64,000 nucleotides of DNA, taken from the NCBI RefSeq assembly GCF_030272615.1, contig NC_081415.1, forward strand, positions 598,181,335 through 598,245,334, given 5' to 3'. Shown here piece after piece: positions 11,641 to 23,078 of the stretch. The stretch is from Cryptomeria japonica (Eukaryota; Streptophyta; Pinopsida; Cupressales; Cupressaceae). Below the pieces are notes generated by a model. That model made no database searches. It was not told the DNA's origin and saw nothing but the letters and a program-made list of their open reading frames with translations. Position 1 is the stretch's first letter, and each line of letters opens with the position of its first letter. Position numbers and translations under genes: made by a program.

Positions 11641-12135
11641 CTTGACTATTTTCTCCTCTTTTGATTTCTCTAATCATGGGGGCTTCACTTAGTGAACTTC
11701 AGTTATAGAATGTGTGTTCATGGCATACTAAAGAATCCCCTATTTTCAAAAAATATTTTCCTAAACTCCTTTTTTGTCACCCTCTCTCAATACACAGTCT
11801 GAATTAAAATCCCCCCTATTTTCACCGATAGGCAATATATTGCACCCTAATTTTTAGGACATTAAACCCCCCAATATTAATGCATGTGATATAATATTGC
11901 CTAGCCAGTGAATCTCTCGTGTCTCTGATGCATTCTTCTTTTCTTTAATTGCTAAAAATAAGGATTCTTCATTTGAGTCATTATCAAGTTCATCTTCAAA
12001 TGAATGTTCCTCTATAGAACATAAGCCCTTTTTCTCTCTTATGTTAAATTTGTGTCTTGTATTTTTATTTCTCTTCTCATCATCATCTAGTTTCTTATAA
12101 TCCTCTCTAAGTGTAGTCAAAAGCATAATGTCTAT
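11641..12135 (-). pseudogene. Copia C gag-to-protease linker, cut at 12135
   Basis: Minus-strand ORF 12126-11854 encodes an acidic and basic low-complexity stretch (SFEDELDNDSNEESLFLAIKE) equivalent to the linker that precedes the protease in B and D. The zinc knuckle and the rest of gag, expected further right, are absent. The element is interrupted at 12135 by the LTR of element E. Confidence 0.6.
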
Positions 12136-13000
12136 TGTTCACCAAAAGTGATAACCCAAGACACCTGTAAATCTATCTATGAGATAGCCAATCTCAATCA
12201 ATGAAACACCTCAGGGCTTGGACAACATAACATAGGATCCTAATGATCCTCCTACACTTCAGGTTCTGCTAGACCTAGGGGGGACACCCTTTTGATGCAC
12301 TAAATACAACAATTACAAACACATAACTACATCAACACTAAGCAGATAAATCATTTCACAAGCTCAACAAGTTAGGAAACATTACAGATTGGCTAGATCT
12401 ATACAAACAATAGAATGAAACAGAGCTTGGAAAGAATGGAACACAAACACCCCTAAACATGAAGGGAGATTAGATTTATCGTTTAATTATATATCTAAAA
12501 CCATCCCCAAACCTGCAAGACTAGTGCCTTGTTCATTGGGCAACAGAGTCACAGACAAAACTACAAATATGAATCATAGATGCAAGCTTATTTTCCTCAA
12601 ACAAGATATTCATGCATCAATACCTTATATTAATGCACTATTTGATTCATTTACAATTTATCAGATCTGGATACACATTTCATCATTCATGACTAACTAT
12701 AGAATTTAAAACCTTCCTTGAAGGATACCTATAAATAGTCACACAATTTCCTTAAAATTGACAAATCTTCATCCTCCTTGAGGATTCAATTTATAATAAT
12801 GAAATGCATACCTAGAGACAATACTATAAGGAATTTACTCATGCCTGACACAAGCAAGACCTGCAACTAAAATCACATTTACAACAATGCACTGCAATCC
12901 TCTATACCTTGAAACAAACCAAAAGCATTTACAAATTTGGGTCATGATATTCAGAAAATGGAAGCCATCAAATCTAGAGCATTTTTCCAAATTTTTGAAA
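12136..13000 (-). repeat. Element E LTR copy 1 (U5-side part only)
   Basis: Begins on plus with TGTTCACCAAAAGTGATAAC and matches the sequence starting at 13111 over about 0.86 kb, about 88 percent by eye at the start and less further on. The match ends near 13000, so only part of the LTR remains. In minus orientation this would be the 3' LTR that has lost its U3 side. Confidence 0.65.
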
Positions 13001-13090
13001 CTGGATACACATTTCATCATTCAACTCTGTGCATATGCGATGGACTGACTAACTAGATATGAAATTAGGCAATTTCTATTCAACTTCCCT

Positions 13091-13110
13091 AGCAAAGTCG
13101 CAATTTTTGT
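13091..13110 (-). other. Putative gypsy-type primer binding region of element E
   Basis: On minus, directly after the LTR end (...TTTTGGTGAACA), the sequence reads ACAAAAATTGCGACTTTGCT. This resembles the AATTGGCGACTCTGCTGGGG region found after the 5' LTR in Tat/Ogre-type gypsy elements, attributed to tRNA-Arg priming. The match is imperfect. Confidence 0.45.
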
Positions 13111-16100
13111 TGTTCACCAAAAGTGATAACCCAAGACACCTACAAATCTATCTATTAGATAACCGATCTCAATCAATGAAACACCTCAGGGCTTGGACAA
13201 CATAACATAGGATCCTAATGATCCTCCTGCACTTCAGGTTCTGCTAGACCTAGGAGGGGACACCCTTTTGATGCATTAAATACAACAATCACAAATATAA
13301 GACTGCATCAACAATAAGTAGACAAACCATTCCACAAGCTCACCAAATTAGGTAACACGTAAAGATGGGCTAGATCTTATACAAATAATAGGTGAAACAG
13401 AGCTTTGGAAGGATAGAACATTAACCCCTAAACATAAAGGGAAATATATTTATTTTTTAAATTGCTAGATCTGAAAAACATCCCCAAACTTGCAAGACCA
13501 GTGCCTTATCCAAGGGCAACAGAGTCACTCATTAAACTATAAATGAAAGCTTATAGTGTAAATCCATCTTCATTACTAAATATTCATGCATTTAATGCCT
13601 TGCATAGATGCATTACTCAGCTCATTCACAGAAAATATCAAATCCAGAAACTATATTCCATTATTCATGATCTATTACAGAATTTTAGTTCTTCCTTGAA
13701 GAATCCTTGCAAACAATCATAATTACCTCCTTGAGATAACAAATCTTAGCCTCCTTGAGGATCTGATATTGAATATAATGAAAATACAAATCCAGAGACA
13801 ACTTCTGTGTGAATTTGTGCATGCCTTACATACACAAGAACCTGCAACTAAGAACACCTATATCAAGGAATTGAACTCCATTATTGAAAGGATAGCCCTG
13901 CTCTGTACAATCTTGAAGAATACTCGGAGTTGGAAGCCATGAAAAAATGGAGCCATTCTCCAAATTTCTGGAACCATTACAACTGAGAAGAATTGGGAAT
14001 AAAAAGAGGGAAGAAAATCAAATCTGCAACTAAAATTATCAAATATCTTCTCTCTAACTGAATTTTAATCCTAGCCAAACTGCTTCCAAAATATACCACG
14101 TTTGTCAAAATTAACCCCATAATCGGATTCCTCACTCCGAGAGCTTTCCGAAAACATATAGCACTTTATATTTTGGCCAAAATTTAGACCCTGGGCGAAT
14201 TAATCCCCATTTGTGCACCATCATTTAAATTTTTTGAAATTTAATATAGTTTAGACTATATCATTTACTCATTTTAATTTTGATTTTTTGCTCTGAATGT
14301 GCTCTGATGCCTTGCCATGTGGCGGCCTCCGATTGGTCGATGGGGTTGATCGGACACCACCTGGGATGACACCTCATCACTGCCACATCATCTGCTTTGT
14401 CACTACCACTTGGCCGCCATGTGTACACCACATCATCGCCACATCAGCACCACTTCAGCACCACCTCATCAGGACCCACCTGCTGGACATCTGACTGTAC
14501 CCGCCACCTGTGTGCCACCTGGCTTTCGCAACTTCACAGGGTTTATCCAGCGTGCATCTTCCCTTCGCGGAGTAGCGCGAGTCGTTGATCTCCATCGAAC
14601 ATGGTCACTGGTTAACCTGCTTTTCTCTGCAAAATTTTGCATGTCTACCTCGGGAAGCACACCTATGTGGGGTCCACCTAGTCACTGCCCAATCACCTCC
14701 TCCATCACCTCGAGATCTGTGCTCACGCATGGGCCCAGCTTGGGCACCCATTGGCACCGTCCATCAAAAGCCTTGAGGCTTTCACACTATAGTTATGTGG
14801 AGCTTTTGATATAAATATCTAAAAAGTTCATTTCCCAGCCAATGTGGGATAAATGACTTTGCCTGGGACTACATGTTTTAAGCTTTTCTTGAGAGTTTTA
14901 ATGGCACCTCATGGATTTGCTTGAAACCTTCAATGCCTCTTTTCACCGCCACAGAGAGGATGCCAGCAAAGAACGATTGGGAGTGGGCTTTACAACAGCC
15001 AAGTGTATTTGCTTCAAGTTTCTGCTGTTTGCATTTTGCTTGAGAATGCATTTTTTGAAGCAATTTCTAAGAATTCTTCATGGCTGCCAATTTCATTTGC
15101 TGCAATCTCCTTGGAGTTTTAATTCCTTCTACCTATGCAACTCACCCACCACGTGGACTTTGCAATTTGGAGTTTTACATAAATCTGAAAACCAATAAAT
15201 TTATGCCAAAACCATGCTCCACGTGAAAGAGGGGTTTACGATTTTATACCAACCAATTGCATTTGTTTGGGAGTTTCATTGTCTTTTACCTCAGATCCAC
15301 GCAGGGATGAGGATTAGTTTTGGCAATATAATCTGTCACTGACATTCATTTGCCAAAAAGTTTCTAAATGCTTCTCTTTGGCCATCCACATGAGAGATTA
15401 ATTCTAAGTTGCATTTGCCATTTGCTGAGAAGTTAAAACTGCACTTTTACCTGAAAAGATGCATGAAATGGCTAGCTAGGTCGGGCCCCAAAGTGGGTCC
15501 GACTAAATTTTTTTTCATTTTTAGACAACTGACCTCTAAAACACCTCAGGAACCTCAAACACACCTCTGGAAATGATCGACATCATTTTCGGATCATTAA
15601 TCCGCATTTTACAACCTTCAAGCAATTACGCCACAATTTTCGCATTTAATCACGAAGATGCAATTTTCAAACCTGTCAAAACACCTTCTTGGATCTCGCC
15701 ATCTGGCAGGCGTGTACTCTGATATGCAATGATGACTTATACCAAACAGTTTCTCAAGATGAGTCCCGAGTGAAGAGATATTAATTTTTGAAAATGCCCA
15801 ACTAGCTTTGTCGACATTGCGGACCTAATGAAGTCAATGTCCTGGCAACACATGACGCCTTTCTCAAAAATATCAAACGACCTCCATAGGCCCTCAAATT
15901 TAAAATATAGGTACCTTAAAGTACATATTAAATCTTTGAATCCTCAGTTCGATCACAAGACTGACAGGATGCAAATGGTTCACTCACCAAAACAGCTACA
16001 TTAACTGATATAACACTAGAGTGTGGATAACTGAATTTGATGGCAAAATGAGCTCTTTTGAAAACCGACCAAACAGATTGGTAGAGGCTTGAAATTTGAA

Positions 16101-16767
16101 AAAAGCTTATCATTTATATTGACATTAGCCTGGAACAAAAATTCTGACATGACGCTTACTGAGGCAAATTTTACACTTGCGCGAAATAGGGCTCCGACTA
16201 GCTATCGAAACAGGGATTAGTCAAACCACACAAACTGCAAACGGATTTGACTTCAAAAACTGAGCAAACGGATTCATCAAGACCTAAAATTTTGCAGGAT
16301 GACTCACATTAATGCATACAATTGAATCCATTTTGAATTTCTCCATGACGATCAATAGGGAAAAAGATGTAATCACTCAAAGTAGGCTACTCCATAAAAT
16401 CTGCATTTGTGCCTAAAATGCACTTTCAGCTCACCCCTCGAAATGGGTACCTGGTAAACTTCTCCAAACTAAATTCTGAAAGTTGCACATCACTGAATAG
16501 GCCAAATGAAAGGTGTGGGACATGAATCCTGAGCCTTACCCTCTGAAAAGCAACTAGCTTCATTTTGCCCTCTCTCTATCTAGGCCACCTGAATGAGATT
16601 AGGTGCCTTCTCTCTATCTGTAGAGAAAAATATTTGAAATGGGCCTCTAAACTTGACTCAATTTTAATCAGTCCCAACAGTAAATTAGAATGTGTAATGT
16701 CGTTTTCCCATTTAGTGAACAACACTAGTCTAGAGGGAAAGAGAGAATCTCAAAATTGATTTGCATA
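13111..16767 (-). repeat. Element E LTR copy 2, long gypsy-type LTR (right border tentative)
   Basis: The left end is defined by repetition of the 12136 sequence and the adjoining PBS-like region. No coding capacity was recognised over 3.6 kb. The part at 14290-14790 is GC-richer with short CCACATCA-like reiterations. The right end is placed at 16767 because the next five bases, TCTAT, equal the five bases left of copy 1 (12131-12135). The terminal dinucleotide would then be TA instead of CA. Border confidence is low; an end elsewhere before 17011 is possible. Confidence 0.45.
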
Positions 16768-16772
16768 TCTAT

Positions 16773-17011
16773 GCTGCTAAAATATTCAGTGTATGTTATC
16801 CTCTGTGGTATGCAAATGTGGAAGAGCTTTATGTCAAGCAATGTTAAGGAATAGATTTTAATAAGGATATGTGCTTGAAGTTTTCTATCCAAGATTTTAT
16901 AATCATTTGTGGAAGTAAGAAAAATGAATAGTGAAGTTTTTCAGTCTTGTGTATTTCCACATAGAGCCATGCTTGGTGAAGTGTCACAACCATATAATAG
17001 GATTATAGGTA
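16773..17011. other. Unassigned 239-bp segment between elements E and D
   Basis: AT-rich sequence without a recognised domain, repeat or ORF. It is not homologous to the LTR of D, whose surviving 5' part starts at 17012, so it marks the breakpoint that removed most of that LTR. Confidence 0.5.
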
Positions 17012-17139
17012 TGTTGTTGTTATTGTGCTTATCTTTGTTCTTGCTACAATTGATCAGATATGAAGTTGTGCTTAAATTGTAAGATCCGGTGAAAATTGAT
17101 TTACCCTCTCTCAGTTTTCCTTCATTGTTGTTGCCAACA
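17012..17139 (+). repeat. 5' LTR of copia D, only the last 128 bp
   Basis: Matches 22950-23078 of the 3' LTR and ends GCCAACA immediately before the PBS. It contains the terminal hairpin (17091-17099 with 17111-17119). Confidence 0.88.
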
Positions 17140-17141
17140 GT

Positions 17142-17153
17142 TGGTATCAGAGT
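17142..17153 (+). other. Primer binding site of copia D (initiator Met tRNA)
   Basis: TGGTATCAGAGT, two bases inside the LTR end at 17139, one base from the canonical plant copia PBS. Confidence 0.9.
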
Positions 17154-17192
17154 TAGATCCTCCAAAAGAATCTTGATCGCTTGAGGAGATCT

Positions 17193-18060
17193 AGGATGGC
17201 AACCTAAGTTTTCAAGAAAGAGAGTCTGAGATTTGATTGAAGTAATTACACTGTATGGAAGGACTGAATGGAGTGTCATTTGAAGTTTCTTGGAGATGAT
17301 TATTGGAAGATTACAAAGATTACCTACAATGTTCCTCAGAATGGTCTGGTTACTGCTAGTGAGATCAAGGATGTTGAACATAACATAAGAGCTAAAGAAG
17401 CATTGTTGAGTACCCTGACTGATTTAGAGATGACTAATGTGATAGGATTGTAGATTGCACATGAGATCTATGAAAAGTTAGAGACTTTGTATGAAGGAGA
17501 TAAACATGTCGAAGTTGCTAAACTGCAGAGTTTGAAAGGAAAGTATGAGATGTTGAAGATGGGAGAAGATGAGAACATATCATCCTTTATGGCTAAAATG
17601 AATGAACTTGTATTGAACATCAGATGTGCTGGTGGAACACTTGAAGAAGATGAGATTGTTACCAAAGTGCTGAGATCCTTGCCTCCTTCTTACAAACCTA
17701 GAGTTGTTGCCATTGATGAGATCCAGATTGTGACCACTGTGACAAGAGACATGATGGTTGGTAAACTTGTTGCTTTTGAGTTGAGTGAATTTGGAGAATC
17801 ACATGGTAAATCTGAGACTGCATTTAAAGCCTCTATATCCGGGAAGCAAAAATATGATCCAGGAGAAAGTTCATCTAGGGTTTCCAAATATGAAAGAGAA
17901 ATGAGAGAGATGGAAGAATAGGAAAGAGAGTTGGAAGATCTTGAAGCACTTTTTGCTCAAAGATTGCCTAAGGGAGCCAGTAAGTATGATGGGAAGTTAC
18001 CTTTGAAATGTTTCTCTTGTAATAAAATAGGACATTTTTCTTCTAGGTTACCTGAAATAA
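17193..18060 (+). pseudogene. Copia D gag
   Basis: The likely original ATG is at 17193, soon followed by a stop. The UBN2-like region is readable from 17268 (CHLKFLGDDYWK) through EALLSTLTDLEM, a stop at 17450-17452, then 17487-17921 (YEKLETLYEGD, GGTLEEDEIV, LPPSYKPRVV). After another TAG (17919-17921) the frame continues to the CCHC knuckle at about 18007-18050, read as CFSCNKIGHFSS. Its final Cys is lost, with RLP where element B has RC. The protein would package the element RNA. It is not functional here. Confidence 0.88.
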
Positions 18061-21000
18061 TGTCAAAGTATGATAAACATGATAAATTTGATAAGAATGA
18101 TAGATATCAGAAGCATGACAAGTATGATATTCCCTATAAGTCTAACTGGAAGTACAAATATCAGAAGAAATGTTATTATGTTATTGATGAAGGTGTAACA
18201 GATGAAGAGTCTGAGAATGGTAATTCAGAAGATGAATTTTTATTTATTGCTATCGAGGAAGATAATCCGGTTCCAGTAGATTCTACAAGCTACATTGTTG
18301 AGGAGAAATCTTTGGTTGTTAAGATTGAAGAGAAAGTTGAATGGGTAATTGACAGTGGTTGTTCACATCATATGACAGGTGATAAAAATAAATTTATGAA
18401 TATGGATAAGTATGATGGTGGTATAGTAAGATTTGGAGATGATAAAGCTTTTGTAATCATGGTAGAGGTTCTATTTATCTTAATGGTAAACATAATACTG
18501 ATGTATCTTATATGTTGAACGTTTGAAGCATAATTTTTTGAGTGTTGGACAGATGGTTGATAAGGGATATGATTTACAATTCAAGAATGATAAATGCAGG
18601 ATTTTGAATGCCTCTAGTATAGAGATTGCATCAAGAACTAAGACTAAAGGTAATACCTTTCATTTGAATGTTGGTGAGAAAAGTTGTTTGATTGTTTAAA
18701 GATAAATGAAAGCTGGTTGTGACAAAGAAGGATGTGTCATGTTAATTTTGACTACATGATTAAGATAAGTTCTACTCAAGATATTAGAGATTTGCCTAAG
18801 ATTGTGAAACCTTCTAATCTGACATGTAAAGAATGTCAGTTGGGAAAGAAAACAAGAATTTCATTCAATAGTAAGAAATATACATCTAATGGATTATTAG
18901 ATCTTGTGCATATTGATTTGTGTGGTCCTACAAGAGTGATGAGTGTGCAGGGTGACATATATTTTATGTTGTTGGTTGATAACTATTCTAGAATGATGTG
19001 GGTTACTTTTCGAAGGGAGAAATCAGAAGCACTGGATAAATTCAAGATATTCAAAGCTAAGGTGGAGGCAGAGACAAGATTGAAGCTGAAATGTCTAAGA
19101 TCTGACAGAGGAGGAGAATTCAAATCCGATGAGTTTGATTCATTTTGTGAAAAAGAATGGAATTAGAAGACAATTATCTGCTCCTAGAACCCCTTAGCAG
19201 AATGGAGTTGTTGAAAGGAATAACATAACTATTTTGGATGCTTCTAGAACTATGTTGATTGAAGGGAATGTTTTGAAGACCTTTTGGAGAGAAGTTATTA
19301 GAGCTGTTGTATACACACTCAACCAGGTGCATGTAAAAGGTGATTCCAGTAAGACTCCTTATGAGTTATGGTTTGGTCATGTTCCTATAGTTAGATATTT
19401 TAGAATTTTTGGAAGCAAATGTTATATCAAAAGAGATGAGGATATAGGAAAGTTTGATGCAGGATGTGATGAAGGAATCTTCTTGGGTTATTCTACTAAA
19501 AGCAAGGCCTACCGGTAGTGTTACAATGAGAGGTTGAGAAAGATAGTGAAAAGTACAAATGTGAAGGTTGATGAATGCCATGGAAAGCAGATAAGAGTAT
19601 GTGGATATGAGTTTGATGATGAGGATGTTATTTCAAAGCAAGTGCATACTTAGATCCTAAGAAGAATGATTCGGTGGAGATAGTTAATCCAGATATTGTT
19701 GCTACTGGTGAAGAAGTTCAAGAACCTGAGAATCAGAAAAATTAGAAGACTTTGAGGTATGTGAGATTAAATCATTTAGAAAAATAGATTATTGGTGATA
19801 AAAATAAAGGTGTGATGACTAGGAGAAGGATTTATGCTAAAGAGATATTTTTGATTTCCAAGATTGAACATAAAGATGTTGTTGAATCTTGTAAAGATGA
19901 GAATTGGATAAAGATATGGAAGAAGAGTTGAATTAGATTGAGAGGAACAATACATGGGAATGTATTCCAAGACCAAAAGACAAGAATGTGATTGGTACGA
20001 AATGGGTATTCAAAAATAAATTGAATGAAGTCGGTGAATTGGTTAGAAACCAAGCAATATTGGTATGTAAAGGATGGTCACAGATGGAAGGAATCGATTA
20101 TGAGGAGAATTTTTCTCTAGTAGCTAGAATTGAAGCCGTTAGATTACTTCTTGCATATGCTACTTATAAGAATTTCAAGGTATATCATATGGATGTGAAG
20201 TCATCCTTTTTGAACGGTGATTTGGAAGAGGAAGTCTACATTGAGTAACCGAATGGGTTTTCATTATCAGATGAAGGAGACATGGTATTCAGATTGAAGA
20301 AAGAACTATATGGACTTAAACAAGCCCCTAGAGCTTGATATGCTAGATTGGACATGTATTTAATGAAGTTGGGATTCTGTAAAGGTACTGCTGATAGTAA
20401 TTTATACTTTAAGCTTGATAATGATAACATTGTGATTGTTGAAGTTTTTGTTGATGATTGTTTTTTGAGGAGATGATGATTTGAGTATGAGGTTTGTTGA
20501 TGATATGCAAAAAGAGTTTGAGATGTCTATGATAGGTGAGACAAAATTCTTCTTAGGATTGCAGATTACATAGACTGATAAAGGTGTTTTCATTTCTTAA
20601 TCTAAGTATGTGAAGGAACTATTGAAGAAGTTTGGGTTAGATAACTCCAAACTTGTTGGAACTCCTATGGTGACTAGATGCAAGTTTTCTAAGAATGATG
20701 AATCTATGAAAGTTAATCAGACCTTGTATAGGTCTATGGTTGGTGGATTGCTATACTTGACTCAGACTAGACCAAATATTATGCATGTTGTTTGTCTTTG
20801 TGCAAGATTTCAAGTTGATCCTAAAGAAAGTCATCTTACTTTTATGAAGAGCATTTTCAAATATGAAGGGGACATTTGACTATGGTTTTTGGTATCTGAA
20901 AAATGATGATTTCATGTTATGTGCTTATACTGATGTTGATTGGGCAAGTGATGTCGATAATTGGAAGAGTACCTCCAACGATGCATTCTTTTTGGGAAAG

Positions 21001-21405
21001 AAGTTGGTTTCTTGGGCAAGTAAGAAGCAATATGCTATTTCTCTATCTACTACAGAAGCTAAATGCATTGTTGTTGCTAGCAACTATACTCACATAGTTT
21101 GGATGAAGTAGATGCTCAAGGACATTAGAGTTATTTATGAAAATCCTACTGTTATATATTGTTATAATTCAAGTGTTATTAATATTTCCAAGAATCTAGT
21201 ACTTCATTCTAAAACAAAGCATATATCAATCAAGTATCATTTATTGAGGGAAAAAGTTACTGAGGAAGAAATAAAATTAAGGTATGTATCTACAAAGGAT
21301 CAAATTGCAGATATATTTACTAAGCCTTTGCCTATAGATACATTTGTATATCTAAGAGATAAGTTAGGGGTCTCTACCCCTCCTGATGAGAACTATATGC
21401 ATTGA
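18061..21405 (+). pseudogene. Copia D pol: protease, integrase, reverse transcriptase, RNase H
   Basis: Plus strand, broken. A Lys/Asp/Tyr-rich linker (DKHDKFDKNDRYQ) follows gag. Protease has WVIDSGCSHHMTGD near 18340-18380. The integrase zinc site (CHVNFD...CKECQLG) is at 18735-18845 and the core, with DLCGP and RSDRGGEF, at 18910-19125. Integrase C-terminus with GSKCYIKRDED is at 19410-19440. Reverse transcriptase spans 19988-20570, with FVDD (20447-20458) followed by a frameshift in the next motif. RNase H spans 20610-21405, with CAYTDVDWASD and the terminal DIFTKPLP. In-frame stops at 19195, 20246, 20336, 20571, 20598 and 21109 stand at positions that are Gln or Trp in element B or in conserved family motifs. 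Confidence 0.9.
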
Positions 21406-21721
21406 GATGCATCAATCTGGTGGACTTCATAGTCTTATCTTCTTATCTTGATTGATAAGCAGGTGTTGCTACTTAGCAGGAGTAGTCAGTGTGTGGTTCA
21501 GTGGTTTGTGTTTGAGGGAGAGAATCATAATTTGCATATTCTTAGAGGAGGATATTTTATTTTTAGAGCCTTTTTGCATTGATGTCAAAGGGGGAGAGAA
21601 GCATCTGAAAAAATGTATTATCTTGGAAGATTTGTGTGCATGATCTTAGGGGGAGATTGCTAGTGTTGATTTCTTTCTTTGCATTGATTGTTTTTTGCAT
21701 ACATATGTTTCAATCAATGCC
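21406..21721 (+). other. 3' untranslated region of copia D
   Basis: Non-coding stretch from the pol end to the polypurine tract. It includes several GGGGGAGA-like purine patches (near 21590-21598 and 21648-21656) preceding the tract actually next to the LTR. Confidence 0.65.
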
Positions 21722-21732
21722 AAAGGGTGAGA
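21722..21732 (+). other. Polypurine tract of copia D
   Basis: AAAGGGTGAGA, adjoining the 3' LTR start at 21734. It has one pyrimidine interruption compared with the tracts of B and G. Confidence 0.75.
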
Positions 21733-21733
21733 T

Positions 21734-23078
21734 TGTTGGATATTGTTGCTACTAGGATATGTTGTTGTCATTGATGTCAATATATTCCCATGTTGCTATA
21801 TTGTAGAGAGTCTGTTTGGTTGTTTCGGTTGGTATGTTGTAGATGTGCTGGTGTGGATTTGTGATTTTAGTAATGAAGTATCTCTAGTTGATTCAGTGTT
21901 GGTTTCATGATAATATGTGGTGATTTGATCGAGTTATGGAATCTGATATGAGGATTCATTTTTTAGTGTTTAGTGTTGCAGTGTTCTGGTATTTGATCTG
22001 TTGTGCTCTAGAATGAATATATCTTGAGTTACGGATTTGGGAGAGTGTTTGGGATGTTCATGTGTATCTTCAATTTAGATGGTTCGTGATTTGGTGCTCT
22101 GCAAGTTATCTTTCTAGTCCTAGTTGTTGTTGTTGTTGAGTGTTCTTGAGTATCAACATGTTGATCGATGTAGATTTGATTAAGTGGTGTTGGTGTAACT
22201 ATTGTGGATGGTTCTAACATTCTTGTTGGTGTTTCCTAATCATGTCCTTTTATTTTTCTGGTCCGCATTGATCATTGTGTGTGTTATTGAGGATATTATA
22301 GGTTCGATGATGTTCTTCCTGTTATATGACATTTTCGGTGGTGTAGCATTTTGCAAATGATCTTGGCGAGATTTCTGGTGATGTTGCATGTTTGTGAATT
22401 TTATTTGGGTCCATGGTATGTTGTCATGGCATTGTATTGGTCTGGTGGTTGATCTATGTATCGTGTGATGTAATTTTGTAATTAGGTCTTAAGGGTTGAG
22501 CCAACCTTGTAGTCAAGGTTGATGATTTGTATAAATAGGTGTCATATTCTTATAATTTATATATTGGTGTTGTGTCTGCATTATCAGAGAGTGGTGTATG
22601 TGCAAATAAGAGAATTCATCTTTCGGTGAGAAGTGTAGAGTAGAGAGTGTTGCAAAGCATAAAAATGTGCTTAACTAAAACTTTCATCAGGCATTTGGAG
22701 ATTTTATTCTTTCATTTCATATAATCTGGATTATTGTCCAATCTTTGTAAGACAATGAGCCTTCCTTAGGGTTGTAGCCCTTTCTTGTTTTTGATCAGTG
22801 AGCTCTAGCCAGTGTGCTTAAATGTATGTGCATTCCCCATTGTAATATTTTCACATACTACTACAGAGTATCATTTTATTGTAGGTAGGTTCCCATCGTG
22901 GTTTTTCCCTTAACTGAGTTTCCCATGTCAAAATCTTGGTGTTATGTGTGTTGTTGTTATTGTGCTTATCTTTGTTCTTGTTGCAATTGATCAGATATGA
23001 AGTTGTGCTTAAATTGTAAGATCCAGTGAAAAATGATTCACCCCCCCTCTTAGTTTTCCTTCATTGTTGCTACCAACA
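21734..23078 (+). repeat. 3' LTR of copia D
   Basis: 1345 bp from TGTTGGATATTG to GCTACCAACA. Near its 3' end it holds the shared copia block (about 22885-22945) and the C-rich loop hairpin (23028-23058), the latter with one mismatch compared with the better-paired 5' LTR copy. Confidence 0.9.

Larger units (their letters stand above)
17012..23078 (+). mobile_element. Ty1/copia retrotransposon D with truncated 5' LTR
   Basis: Plus-strand element: 5' LTR remnant (17012-17139), PBS, gag, protease, integrase, reverse transcriptase, RNase H, polypurine tract, complete 3' LTR (21734-23078). About 1.2 kb of the 5' LTR is missing, so no TSD can be checked. The internal proteins are close relatives of element B. 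The reading frame has numerous stops and several frameshifts, so the copy is inactive. Confidence 0.92.

Noticed and set aside
14297-14814. Overlapping ORFs in the GC-richer part of the E LTR
   Set aside because: Three frames and both strands are open at once, as expected from composition; no conserved motif.
16941-17381. 146-codon antisense ORF across the D 5' LTR and gag
   Set aside because: Runs over the LTR end, PBS and gag start of D in the opposite sense.
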